In this document: one piece after another, positions 45,996 through 54,371 of the stretch
Numbering within the stretch: the first letter of the stretch is position 1
Layout of the letters: every line of letters begins with the position of its first letter
DNA from: Mesorhizobium temperatum
GTDB lineage: Bacteria > Pseudomonadota > Alphaproteobacteria > Rhizobiales > Rhizobiaceae
Direction: 5' to 3'
DNA: 64,000 nt
Assembly: GCF_002284575.1 (NCBI RefSeq)
Contig: NZ_NPKJ01000071.1
Location: 32,045 to 96,044 of the forward strand
Notes under the pieces: model-generated
What the model was told of the DNA's origin: nothing
The model's input: the letters and a program-made list of their open reading frames with translations, nothing else
Databases searched by the model: none
Position numbers and translations under genes: made by a program

Positions 45996-46692
45996 GCAGC
46001 CGCCGCACTTACGGAGATCGGCGCCGTTGTCATCGCAGCGCAGGAGCGAAGCGGAACAGCCCCTCGTTATCATTGTGGATGACGATGCGTCTGTTCAGGA
46101 GGCGCTGTCCGAATTGATACTCTCCGCGGGGTTCCAGCATGTCTGTTTCAGCTCGACGCGCGAATTGCTCGATGCCGACGTACTGGATAGCGCCGGTTGT
46201 CTGATCCTCGATGTGCGCATGCCGGGAGCGAGCGGTCTCGATCTGCAGCGGCATCTGGCCCAAAGCGGCAACCCCAAGCCAGTCATTTTCCTGACCGGGC
46301 ATGGCGACATTCCGATGACCGTCCAGGCAATGAAGGCCGGGGCCGTGGATTTTCTCACCAAGCCGGTGCGGGACCAAACGCTGCTTGACGCTGTTATTGC
46401 GGGCATTGCGATGGATGCCGCGCGGCGGGCGGAAGCCGCGGTCGTCAAGCGCAATGTCGAACGCTTTGAGACGCTGACGCCACGCGAGCGCGAGGTTCTG
46501 CATCAGGTGGCGCGCGGGCGCCTCAACAAGCAGATCGCCTTCGACCTCGGCATCAGCGAGGTGACGGTAAAACTGCACCGCGGCAGCGTCATGCGCAAGA
46601 TGGAGGCCGCTTCCATCGGTGAGTTGATCCGGGCATGGGAGACGCTGCCGGCGCCGATGCGCGAGGTCGGCGGGGCCAGGACTGCGGCATGA
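45985..46692 (+). CDS. FixJ/NarL-type response regulator, second copy
   Basis: A 235-residue regulator with a 25-residue basic N-terminal tail, then the receiver (LVIIVDDDASVQEALSELIL, D76 in LILDVRMPGASG, FLTGHGDIPMTV, DFLTKPVRDQTL) and a LuxR helix-turn-helix (LTPREREVLHQVARGRLNKQ, AFDLGISEVTVKLHRGSVMR). Start at 45985 chosen for GGAG six bases upstream. It is a paralogue of the regulator at 44962, so one kinase faces two full regulators and one lone receiver. Confidence 0.94.
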   Translation: MRVEQPPHLRRSAPLSSQRRSEAEQPLVIIVDDDASVQEALSELILSAGFQHVCFSSTRELLDADVLDSAGCLILDVRMPGASGLDLQRHLAQSGNPKPVIFLTGHGDIPMTVQAMKAGAVDFLTKPVRDQTLLDAVIAGIAMDAARRAEAAVVKRNVERFETLTPREREVLHQVARGRLNKQIAFDLGISEVTVKLHRGSVMRKMEAASIGELIRAWETLPAPMREVGGARTAA

Positions 46693-46839
46693 GCCGATCC
46701 CTGCGTCGTCCGACGGGGCTCGGCGCGCCTGACGAGCGGCGCGCCGCCGGTCAAGGGCGAAACGGCCGGGAGGCCGAGCCGGCTGTTTCGGCCAAGTCGA
46801 GCAAGAGATCTGGCTAGAGGTGTTCAGGCGGTCGGGCGC

Positions 46840-47592
46840 TTACATGAGGCCAAGGCCTCCGTCGACGGCGATCACCTGGCCGGTCATCCAGTCGGACGCC
46901 GGATCGGCCAGATGGATGATCCACCTGGCGACGTCGTTGGGAAAGCCGCGCCGCTTGAGCGGTATCTGCTCGCGCTCGGCTTCCTCAATTACGGCGGCAT
47001 GTTCCGGGGAGAGCCCCATCATGCCCGTCAGCGCACCGGATTCGGTCGGGCCTGCTGCAACCGCGTTGATGCGCACCCCGAGAGGCGCGAGTTCCAGCGC
47101 CCAGCAGCGCGTCAGGTGCTCCAGCGCCGCCTTGCTGGCCGCATAGTGCGAGAGACCGGCTCCGGGCTTGTGGCCGAACGTGCTCGATATGTTGACGATT
47201 GCTCCTTTCGCGACGCCCAGGTGCGGAAGGGCCGCGGCCGCAAGCAGGCTCGGGCCAACGACATTCACGGCAAAGATCCTCGTGATCTGCTCGGCGGTTG
47301 CTTCGGCGAGAGGCAGGAGAGCGCCGGCACCGGCATTGTTCACCAGCACGTCGAGGCGGCCCCACGTGTCGATCGCCGTTGCGATGGTGCGCGCGGCATC
47401 CGCGGGCTCGGCGGCGTCTGCGACGAGGCTCTTGATGTTCGGGTGCCCGGCGACCATTTCGTCCAGAATTGCCGCGCGGCGTCCGGTGACGAGAACCTTC
47501 GCACCTTGCGCAGCAAAGCCTAGCGCCGCGGCTCGGCCTATGCCGGAGCTTCCGCCGGTGACGATGGCGACCTTGTTATCGAATGCGGACAT
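46840..47592 (-). CDS. SDR-family oxidoreductase
   Basis: A 250-residue classical short-chain dehydrogenase: VAIVTGGSSGIGRAAALGF, LDVLVNNAGAGALLPL, INISS-type VNISSTFGHKPGAGLSHYAA with catalytic Tyr-x3-Lys (YAASK), and INAVAAGPTESGALTG, ending VDGGLGLM. AGGAG precedes the ATG at 47592. The frame continues upstream without stop into an FPASDP peptide (separate entry), so a fused longer protein from 47832 or 47868 is possible. Confidence 0.92.
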   Translation of the reverse strand: MSAFDNKVAIVTGGSSGIGRAAALGFAAQGAKVLVTGRRAAILDEMVAGHPNIKSLVADAAEPADAARTIATAIDTWGRLDVLVNNAGAGALLPLAEATAEQITRIFAVNVVGPSLLAAAALPHLGVAKGAIVNISSTFGHKPGAGLSHYAASKAALEHLTRCWALELAPLGVRINAVAAGPTESGALTGMMGLSPEHAAVIEEAEREQIPLKRRGFPNDVARWIIHLADPASDWMTGQVIAVDGGLGLM

Positions 47593-47868
47593 GATCTTGC
47601 TCCTGGCCAGCTCCCGGGCTGACAAATTATCGGATTGATGGGTGTGTCGCGAACGCTCCGGAACGAACACCGCGATCGGATCGCTCGCTGGGAAGGTCAG
47701 CTCCAACGCCTCGCCGAGCAGCACATCCTGGTGCTTCACCTCTGATACCGGTGGTGCTGCGTCAGCCGCCAAGCCGCTCCCATTGGCGTCCAATCGATCG
47801 GAACGGCCGACGGCTGCCGAAGAGGGAGCCATCGCCGCGTCAGGCGGCGGTGGAAGCTGCGCGGTCAT
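47593..47868 (-). other. FPASDP-motif peptide in frame with the SDR gene
   Basis: Upstream in-frame sequence encodes VKHQDVLLGEALELTFPASD PIAVFVPER, matching a common small-protein motif (E-x-TFPASDP) found as separate 50-80 residue proteins in proteobacteria. Here no stop separates it from the SDR. Possible starts are 47868 (inside the GST 3' end) and 47832 (six bases after the GST stop). Confidence 0.5.
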
Positions 47869-48463
47869 TTGCCGAGATCAGCCCCTCGTGCCGCATGGCC
47901 TCTTGCACGGCCGGACGGTTCGCCATGCGCTGACGCAGAGCGGCCAGTTCCGGGGGAACGGAGACGTCGAAGCGCTCGGCCCATAGCAGCATCACAAAAA
48001 GGTAAAAGTCGGCCACGCTGGGCGTTGCGCCAAACAGGTAGTTGCCCGCAAGGCTCTCCGAAAGTATGTCCAGCAGCTTGGAGATCGTCGCTCTTGCCTG
48101 CGCCTTTTGGGTTTCGCTGCTTGCATGCCACATCGGCTTGAAGCTGCGGTGCACCTCGGTCGAGATGAAAGCCAGCGCTTCTAGCACGCGCGTGCGGCCA
48201 AGGTTTCCTGGAATACCGAGCGTTGGATACTCCGTGGCGAGCCAATCGAGGACGGCGATGTTCTCGGTGAGGACTTCTCCGTTGTCCAGCACCAGCGCCG
48301 GAACGTAGCCCTTGCGCGTTATATCGTTGAAATCGACCCCCGATGCCGTCCGCTTGGTCTTCAGATTGACGCTCTCCCGCTCGAATGGCACACCAGCCTC
48401 GAGTAGGGCGATGTGATCGGCAAGACTGCAAGCAAGCTGGCTGTAGTATAGTTTCATGTTCAT
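47840..48463 (-). CDS. Glutathione S-transferase
   Basis: A 207-residue GST of the beta/GstA type. N-domain: LYYSQLACSLADHIALLEAG with a likely catalytic Cys, KGYVPALVLDNGEVLTENIA VLDWLA. C-domain: LAGNYLFGATPSVADFYLFV MLLW. Start at 48463 (MNMKLYY) has AAGGA upstream. Third GST in the window, part of the minus-strand stress-enzyme cluster. Confidence 0.92.
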   Translation of the reverse strand: MNMKLYYSQLACSLADHIALLEAGVPFERESVNLKTKRTASGVDFNDITRKGYVPALVLDNGEVLTENIAVLDWLATEYPTLGIPGNLGRTRVLEALAFISTEVHRSFKPMWHASSETQKAQARATISKLLDILSESLAGNYLFGATPSVADFYLFVMLLWAERFDVSVPPELAALRQRMANRPAVQEAMRHEGLISANDRAASTAA

Positions 48464-48520
48464 TGTCCTTCTGGGGAGGATATGCCTGGAGGAGTAGCGG
48501 TGCCGGCGCAGGCAAAGCGG

Positions 48521-49057
48521 CTAGCGGTAGCCGACGCCGGTGACATAATTGGAGAGCATCCGCTCCTGCATTTCTTCCTGCTCGAACAACACTTTCATCG
48601 CGTCGCGTATGTCCAGTATGCCGAGAGGCCTGGCGCCGACGTCGATTACCGGAATGTTCTGCAGGCTTCGCGCCGCCATGGTCTGCCATACGTCATGGAC
48701 ATCGTCCTGCGGACTGCACGAGACGATGGATCTGCTCATCAGGTCGGACACTGGCGGTGTCTTGGACGCCGGGCCGCTGAGATGGCGCACGAGATCGGAT
48801 TTGCTGAGCACACCCTCCGCGCCTCCGCCTGCATTGCATACCACAACGAGGCCGATGCCAGGCCTGGACAGGGAAAGGGCGGCCGCTTGCACCGTTGCAT
48901 CGAAGCCGATCACGGCCAGGCGCGACGACGTGAAGGCATGCAGTTTGTCGATGAGCATTGCGCCGTCCTTGGTGGCGTGCCGCGCCGCCGAGTTCTTCAA
49001 ACGCTCCGGCGGCGCGGCGCTTTCCTGTTCAAACAGGGCGATAGATTCCGACCTCAT
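48521..49057 (-). CDS. Two-CBS-domain protein
   Basis: A 178-residue protein with a CBS pair: first AVIGFDATVQAAALSLSRPG and GVLSKSDLVRHL, second VSDLMSRSIVSCSPQDDVHD and IPVIDVGARPLGILDIRDAM. CBS pairs bind adenylates. No effector domain is attached. Start at 49057 overlaps the cupin stop (ATGA). A second start, MLIDKLHAF at 48958, would remove a poorly conserved 33-residue lead. Confidence 0.9.
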   Translation of the reverse strand: MRSESIALFEQESAAPPERLKNSAARHATKDGAMLIDKLHAFTSSRLAVIGFDATVQAAALSLSRPGIGLVVVCNAGGGAEGVLSKSDLVRHLSGPASKTPPVSDLMSRSIVSCSPQDDVHDVWQTMAARSLQNIPVIDVGARPLGILDIRDAMKVLFEQEEMQERMLSNYVTGVGYR

Positions 49058-49476
49058 TCTTCGTAGGGGAGCACAAGTTCGGTCTCGCCGGTGTCGACGA
49101 TGAAGACGGCCAGCAGCCGGGCGGGGTCAGTCGCGCTGGCATTCTGGCTGACGCGGTGACGATCGCCGGGATATTCGGACCAGCTCTCGCCGGCGCGATA
49201 GGTGACCACCGGGCCATCATTGACCTGACTCTTGATCGCCCCTTCGAGAACCGTGGCGTAGATGAAGGCAGATTTGGGATGGAGATGCGCGGGCGAGTTG
49301 CCGCCTGGCTCATATTCGACGAGCACACCTCTCATGCTCTTGCCGGGCACGTTCGGAAGCGGCTGATCATAAACGAGCTTCACGTTTTTGAAAGCGCCAG
49401 CCGTATTGTCGGCCAGCGCGGCGGTGGCGATGAACGCCGCGAGAGCGGCGGTGCTGTAGAGTATGCTCCTGATCAT
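49054..49476 (-). CDS. Exported cupin-domain protein
   Basis: A 140-residue protein with an N-terminal signal peptide (STAALAAFIATAALA, cleavage before DNTAG) and a single cupin barrel: VEYEPGGNSPAHLHPKSAFI with His ligands, VLEGAIKSQVNDG, SWSEYPGDRHRVSQNAS. Periplasmic, metal-binding likely, reaction unknown. Followed by the CBS gene with ATGA overlap. Confidence 0.9.
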   Translation of the reverse strand: MIRSILYSTAALAAFIATAALADNTAGAFKNVKLVYDQPLPNVPGKSMRGVLVEYEPGGNSPAHLHPKSAFIYATVLEGAIKSQVNDGPVVTYRAGESWSEYPGDRHRVSQNASATDPARLLAVFIVDTGETELVLPYEE

Positions 49477-49574
49477 TTGTCTGGCTCCAGTTTGCGGTTG
49501 AGATTGCGGGGGATCGCCGGTCGGAGGGGAGGACGGCCGGCGATCGTGCTCTCGCCTGAGGGCACGGCGTGAGC

Positions 49575-50405
49575 CTAGGACCTGATGAAGGTGAGCAAGT
49601 CGGCGTTCACCACATCGGCATGCGTGGTACACATCCCGTGCGGAAAGCCCTCATAGATCTTGAGCGTGCCGTTCTTCAGAAGCTTTGCCGATAACGGCGC
49701 GGAATCGGCAATGGGCACGATCTGATCGTCCGTACCGTGCATGACGAGTGTCGGCACGTCGATGATCTTGAGGTCGTCGGTGAAATCGGTTTCCGAGAAG
49801 GCCTTGATGCCGTCATAGTGCGCCTTGGCGCTGCCCATCATGCCTTGCCGCCACCAGTTCTGGATGACGCCCTGGATCGCTTCTGCGCCCGGCCGGTTGA
49901 AGCCGTAGAAGGGGCCTGACGGGAAATCGATGTAGAACTGCGCGCGGTTGTCGGCGAGCGACTTGCGCAGCCCGTCGAACACTTCGATCGGAATGCCACC
50001 AGGATTGGCCGGCGTCTTCACCATGATTGGCGGCACCGCGCCGATGAGGACGAGCTTCGCGGTGCGTTCGTTGCCGTGGCGGGCGACGTAATGAGCGGCT
50101 TCACCGCCGCCGGTCGAGTGGCCGATATGGATTGCGTCGCTCAGGCCGAGATGCTCGACCACCGCCGCCGCGTCGGCGGCATAGTGATCCATATCGTGAC
50201 CGTCGCTCATCTGCGCGGAACGGCCGTGCCCGCGCCGGTCATGGGCGATGGTGCGATATCCATGCCCGACGAAGAAAAGCATCTGCGTGTCCCAGTCGTC
50301 GGCGCTGAGCGGCCAGCCGTGGTGGAAGACGATCGGTTGGGCGTCCTTCGGACCCCAGTCCTTGTAGTAGATCTCGGTGCCGTCCTTGGTAGTGACAGTG
50401 CTCAT
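49575..50405 (-). CDS. Alpha/beta hydrolase (non-heme haloperoxidase-like)
   Basis: A 276-residue hydrolase of the chloroperoxidase/esterase group: VTTKDGTEIYYKDWGPKDAQ, oxyanion FHHGWPLSADDWD, DRRGHGRS, nucleophile S97 in IGHSTGGGEA, acid in MHGTDDQIVPI, His in GFPHGMCTTH. Its ATG overlaps the stop of a 54-aa ORF encoding a Tat-like signal (50402-50566), suggesting the enzyme was, or is, exported with that signal. Confidence 0.93.
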   Translation of the reverse strand: MSTVTTKDGTEIYYKDWGPKDAQPIVFHHGWPLSADDWDTQMLFFVGHGYRTIAHDRRGHGRSAQMSDGHDMDHYAADAAAVVEHLGLSDAIHIGHSTGGGEAAHYVARHGNERTAKLVLIGAVPPIMVKTPANPGGIPIEVFDGLRKSLADNRAQFYIDFPSGPFYGFNRPGAEAIQGVIQNWWRQGMMGSAKAHYDGIKAFSETDFTDDLKIIDVPTLVMHGTDDQIVPIADSAPLSAKLLKNGTLKIYEGFPHGMCTTHADVVNADLLTFIRS

Positions 50406-50566
50406 ATCTTTCGATCCTTTTTGAGCGATGGATGAGTTCGACCCTGGCCGGCTGTCCCTTGCGCGAGCGCGTATTTGGGCAGGCCGGTTGCAATACCGGC
50501 GGCCGCCGCGCCGAGGAGGAGGGCCCGGCGACTTGCCTGAGGCGCAATGGGCAGCTTGTGGTCCAT
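50402..50566 (-). CDS. 54-aa ORF encoding a twin-arginine signal peptide
   Basis: Frame MDHKLPIAPQASRRALLLGA, AAAGIATGLPKYALAQG, then GRTHPSLKKDRKI and stop. SRRALLLGAAAAG is a Tat-type motif followed by a hydrophobic core and an AxA-like cleavage site. GAGGAAACG precedes its ATG. The stop overlaps the hydrolase ATG (ATGA). It looks like a detached Tat leader of the hydrolase, a frameshift of one base away from a fusion. Confidence 0.65.
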   Translation of the reverse strand: MDHKLPIAPQASRRALLLGAAAAGIATGLPKYALAQGTAGQGRTHPSLKKDRKI

Positions 50567-50592
50567 CGTCGTTTCCTCGTCAGATGACGCCG

Positions 50593-51363
50593 TTACGCCG
50601 CAACACCGCTGCGCCGAGGCGGGGCGTGGTCGAACCAGTCTTCGAACGACGTCGAACCGATCCGGGCGCCCGCGCCGGGGACAAGCGAGCGGTCGTCTAG
50701 CGCGGTCCCGAAATAGAGCGCATGAGGATGGCCGATCACCTTCCTGGGATCGTTGGCGAGCTGCAGAAAACGCGCGACCAGCTCGTTCATGCGGAAAGGC
50801 TCGGGGCCGCCGATCTCCATCACGCCGTTAATCGGCTGGGAGAGCGCCACGTCAGCCATGACATCTGCGACGTCGTCGGAGGCGATGGGCTGGAAGTAGG
50901 CCGACGATACCGAGGCGGTGTCGCCGACGGTTGCCGACTGCGCAATGCCGCCAAGGAACTCGAAGAACTGGGTCGAGTGAACGATCGTGTAGGGAATTCC
51001 CGACTCCCTGATCAGCTTCTCCTGAGCCATCTTGGCGCGCAGGTAGCCGCTGCGGGGCAGGCGCTCCGCCCCGACGATCGAGAGCGCAATGTGATGTTTC
51101 ACGCCGGCAACCTTTTCCGCCGCGAGCAGGTTCTTTCCGGCTGTTTCGAAGAACTCGAGAACGGCCTTGTCCTCGAACGACGGCGAATTGGCGAGGTCGA
51201 TGACAACCTCCGCCCCGGCAAGAGCCATGTCCAATCCCTCACCGGTGAAGGTGTTGACGCCGCCACTTGGCGACGCCGCCAACACGTCGTGGCCCTTCAC
51301 GCTCAGCCTTGCGACGGTCTTGGAGCCGATAAGTCCGGTGCCACCGATGATTACGATTTTCAT
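50593..51363 (-). CDS. NAD(P)H-binding, NmrA-like atypical SDR
   Basis: A 256-residue Rossmann protein: IVIIGGTGLIGSKTVARLSV, AGAEVVIDLANSPSFED, HHIALSIVGAERLPRSGYLR AKMAQEKLI, YTIVHSTQFFEFLGGI and MEIGGPEPFRMNELV. Similar proteins act as NAD(P)H-dependent reductases or redox sensors. It lies 26 bases upstream of the Tat-leader ORF in the same cluster. Confidence 0.9.
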   Translation of the reverse strand: MKIVIIGGTGLIGSKTVARLSVKGHDVLAASPSGGVNTFTGEGLDMALAGAEVVIDLANSPSFEDKAVLEFFETAGKNLLAAEKVAGVKHHIALSIVGAERLPRSGYLRAKMAQEKLIRESGIPYTIVHSTQFFEFLGGIAQSATVGDTASVSSAYFQPIASDDVADVMADVALSQPINGVMEIGGPEPFRMNELVARFLQLANDPRKVIGHPHALYFGTALDDRSLVPGAGARIGSTSFEDWFDHAPPRRSGVAA

Positions 51364-51742
51364 GTCATTCTCCTGTTCTGACTTCGAAAAGATCTACTTG
51401 GAACAACGCCGGCGGCTCTAACCGTGCCGGCCCTGAATTCCTCGATGAGAGCGACGCGCGTCCGCGACTCGCTCGACCGCCAGCAGAAGAGCTTGGCTCA
51501 AGCGACACTGTCTTCGCAGCCTTCCCTCGCTTGGCCCCGACCCACGACCTCCGAGGCGCTGCCGTAGTAGCCCAAGCCAAAGATGTCGGCCGTGCCATAG
51601 GTGGCGCAGGACGGAGGCGGTGTTCTCGAGGAATTCCCGAAGAGGTCTGCCAGCGAGTGCCGCCAATGACCACGATTTTCATGTCGATGTCTCCTGAGGC
51701 TTGCACTTGTCGAATGCAGCCGGCGCGAGGCGGCCGGTTTCG
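51364..51742. pseudogene. Degenerate remnant of a second NAD(P)-binding gene
   Basis: On the minus strand, ATG 51680 (with AGGAGACATCGAC upstream) opens MKIVVIGGT, the same start as the intact gene that follows, then immediately leaves family sequence (RWQTSSG...). All three frames here lack a recognisable continuation. Probably a deleted paralogue whose first nine codons and ribosome site remain. Confidence 0.55.
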
Positions 51743-52528
51743 TCACTGCGCCGATGCGGCTTCCTTGATGAGCAAGGCGATCGCTTCTGGACGCGAGACC
51801 ATCAGCGCGTGCGACCCGCCCTCGACGACGATGGTCTTCACCGAATGCGCGCGCTCGGCCATGAACTTCATGACCGCCGGCGGGATATTCCGATCCGCCG
51901 AGCCGTAGATCGCGTAGGACGGAATTGTCTTCCAAGAAGGCGCGTCGGAGGGCTCTGCCAGGGCGGCGTCAGCCACCGGGCGTTGTGTCGCCGCCATCAG
52001 GCTGGCCTGCGCTGCCGGCACATCGGCCGCGAACTGCTCGTGAAACTTTTCCGGCTGGATATAGAGGTCCTGTCCTCCATCCGGCCGCGCCACCGGCAGG
52101 AGCGCCTCGCCAAGCGTGCTGCCTGGGAACTTCCCCGAAAGCGTGAGACTGGACTCGCCTTTGTCGGGGGCGAACCCGGCCACATAGACCAGCGCTTTCA
52201 CATTGTTCTTCCCGTTGGCTGCCTCGGTGATGACCGGACCGCCATAAGAATGGCCTACCAGGACGACCGGTCCGCCGATGGATCCGATGACGGCCGATAC
52301 GGCGGCCGCATCGCTTGCAACGCCGCGAAGTGGGTTGGCCGCAGCGATGGTCCGGAAACCGTCCCTGTTGAGCTCGGCGATGACGCCGTTCCAGCTCGAC
52401 GATTCAGCAAAGGCCCCATGCACCAGCACGATCGTCGGTTTTGCCTGATGATCCGCTGCCTGCGCTGTCGCGCTGTCCGATACGCACCATGCGTAAACAA
52501 GGGCCAGAGCTCTGATGATGTTGTGCAC
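51743..52528 (-). CDS. Exported alpha/beta hydrolase
   Basis: A 261-residue hydrolase with a signal peptide (IIRALALVYAWCVSDSATAQ, cleavage after AQA). Core: TIVLVHGAFAESSSWNGVIA, nucleophile in VLVGHSYGGPVITEA, YAIYGSADRNIP with the acid, and EGGSHALMVSRPEAIA with the His. Start taken as GTG at 52528, which has AGGAG eight bases upstream and puts the signal at the N-terminus; the longer ATG frame (52579) has no ribosome site. Confidence 0.88.
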   Translation of the reverse strand: MHNIIRALALVYAWCVSDSATAQAADHQAKPTIVLVHGAFAESSSWNGVIAELNRDGFRTIAAANPLRGVASDAAAVSAVIGSIGGPVVLVGHSYGGPVITEAANGKNNVKALVYVAGFAPDKGESSLTLSGKFPGSTLGEALLPVARPDGGQDLYIQPEKFHEQFAADVPAAQASLMAATQRPVADAALAEPSDAPSWKTIPSYAIYGSADRNIPPAVMKFMAERAHSVKTIVVEGGSHALMVSRPEAIALLIKEAASAQ

Positions 52529-52978
52529 GTGTCTTCTCCTGTGCGGCGAGTCGTCCGATACCGAGAAGAATGCGCCCACTTGGCGCGCGAAAATATTCGA
52601 CGGACGGCTCGGTCAGGCGATCCGAAAGTCTAGGACGATGCACCCGGGAGAGTGGCAGCTGTAGCCGCTGGTCGGCGCACGGGTAAGTTCCCGGCATCGA
52701 TCGAACGCATCGCCGGGGTAAGGCCGCGCCGACGTTCCCAGGCAGCGCGCCCAAGGCTGGCAGGGAGTGCGCAGCCGACTGGCGTCGGCTGTCAGTGTCT
52801 CCCTTCACCGGTCTCAATAAGTGCCATGACGATCAATCCGGCGAAAACTGCAGCGAGACATATACCGCCATATGGCTCACCCTCGTCCTCCATCCAATCG
52901 ACCCGAAAATGCTCCTCAATATAGTGTCCTCACACGACCGGATTGCCAGGTGTCGACCGAACAAAAGAGGGCATGAAA
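52529..52978. other. Divergent intergenic region with shared 23-base block
   Basis: No gene. At 52612-52634 lies cggtcaggcgatccgaaagt cta, matched (one change) at 60754-60776 upstream of the MBL-fold gene. On the minus strand both point at the downstream gene. Possible promoter or regulator site. Confidence 0.5.
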
Positions 52979-53737
52979 ATGTCAGGCGCGGAAACAAGAT
53001 CAGGCTCGGCCGACAATCATGTCTTTGACCGGACTACTGATGTTCCCCTGTCCGACCCGCCGGCAGAGCAGTCGACGGCCGGCATTGTTCATGATCTGGG
53101 CAATCTTATTCAGGTCGCTTCATCTGCACTGAATCGGGTCGCCCGCGACCCGAGCGTCTCGACGGCTCCAGCTCTCGACCCCGTAATCGCCAGCGCCAGG
53201 ACCGCCCTGCAGCAAGCCGGCGCGCTCGTGAGGGAGACGGTCGGCCGGGCCGCGGCAAGTCATCGAGCGCCGGAACATGCAAGCGTGGGCGCCTGCTTGG
53301 CCGAGGTCGAAAACCTTGTCCGAAGCGCATGGGAGAGGAACGTTCGTCTCGAAGTTCGCGTTGGGCGCGATCTACCCGCTGCGAAATGCGATCCGCTGGG
53401 TTTGCAGAACGCGGTCTTGAATCTCGTATTCAACGCGCGCGACGCGATGCCGGACGGCGGGTTGATCTCGATAAACGCCGCCGCGGTCGTCCAGGATCCT
53501 GGCACTGTCGTCGAGCTCCGTATCGAAGACAGTGGAATCGAAATGACGCGAGAGACCGTGCTCCGCGCATTCGATCCCTTTTTCACTACCAAGGGCAAAG
53601 GCCTCGGCGGTGTCGGCCTGCCGATGGTGAAGCATTTTGCCGAGCGGCACGGCGGGCGCGTCGACATCGAGAGCGCCTTCGGGTCGGGCACGACGGTGAT
53701 ATTGCGGCTACCCGCCATGCAGGCGCCGCAGGATTAA
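52979..53737 (+). CDS. Small sensor histidine kinase core without sensor domain
   Basis: A 252-residue kinase: H-box STAGIVHDLGNLIQVASSAL, N-box LGLQNAVLNLVFNARDAMPD, G1 RIEDSGIEM, F-box DPFFTTKGKGLGGVGLPMVK, HFAERHGGRVDIES. No membrane or PAS domain, so the input is a partner or cytosolic. Start at 52979 (MSGAET) is best spaced from GAGGG. No regulator is adjacent. Confidence 0.9.
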   Translation: MSGAETRSGSADNHVFDRTTDVPLSDPPAEQSTAGIVHDLGNLIQVASSALNRVARDPSVSTAPALDPVIASARTALQQAGALVRETVGRAAASHRAPEHASVGACLAEVENLVRSAWERNVRLEVRVGRDLPAAKCDPLGLQNAVLNLVFNARDAMPDGGLISINAAAVVQDPGTVVELRIEDSGIEMTRETVLRAFDPFFTTKGKGLGGVGLPMVKHFAERHGGRVDIESAFGSGTTVILRLPAMQAPQD

Positions 53738-53760
53738 CTGCAAGCCAGGAGGAGAGTTCG

Positions 53761-53946
53761 ATGACCTTCGTCGGGGCAACAATGCCAGCCGATGATAGGA
53801 GAACAGATGCAGTTTGCGGAGTGCCTCATGACGGGCAAACCAAGGCTGCCGACTTCATCAACAGGAACCCCGTGTATCAACTCAGGAAGTATTCTTGTGT
53901 GGAGCCTCGTCGGGTCCAGGCGATTCTCGGAAGGACGATGGCATGA
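53761..53946 (+). CDS. Small hypothetical protein, 61 aa
   Basis: Frame MTFVGATMPADDRRTDAVCG, VPHDGQTKAADFINRNPVYQ, then LRKYSCVEPRRVQAILGRTM A. GGAGGAGAG lies seven bases before the ATG, 23 bases after the kinase stop. No family recognised. May be the second gene of the kinase operon. Confidence 0.55.
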   Translation: MTFVGATMPADDRRTDAVCGVPHDGQTKAADFINRNPVYQLRKYSCVEPRRVQAILGRTMA

Positions 53947-54044
53947 CTGCTTCCGGGTGCTGGCAGACGGAGTCTGCCAGCTGACAGCGCCAGTCATTCT
54001 CGCCAGGCCGACGATCATGTTTGCAAATGGTCGAGGACTCTCAA

Positions 54045-54326
54045 ATGAACGCGAAGGTCACGGAAAATACGCAACAACATCGTTTCGAGCTGCCTATTGC
54101 AGACGGAGCAATCGCTGCGGCCTACTATCGTCTCGAGAACGGACGGGTTGTTCTGATCCACACCGAGGTTCCTTCAGAGTTCTCCGGGCAGGGGATCGCA
54201 TCGCAGTTGGCGCACGGCACCTTTGAGATGCTGCGCAAGACCGGTCGCAAGGCGATCCCGAAATGCCAGTTCATGGGCCAGTTCCTCGTCAAGAACCCGC
54301 AATATTCAGACGTTCTCGCCGGATGA
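54045..54326 (+). CDS. YjdJ-type short GNAT-like N-acetyltransferase
   Basis: A 93-residue minimal GNAT protein: HRFELPIADGAIAAAYYRLE, VVLIHTEVPSEFSGQGIASQ LAHGTFEMLRKTGRKAIPKC with the acetyl-CoA loop (SGQGIASQL), and FLVKNPQYSDVL. Typical YjdJ length. Acceptor unknown. Start at 54045 (MNAKVTEN). Confidence 0.9.
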   Translation: MNAKVTENTQQHRFELPIADGAIAAAYYRLENGRVVLIHTEVPSEFSGQGIASQLAHGTFEMLRKTGRKAIPKCQFMGQFLVKNPQYSDVLAG

Positions 54327-54371
54327 TCGTGAGCGGAGTTGTTGCTTCAGCAAAAGATCGGGTGAGCCGCA

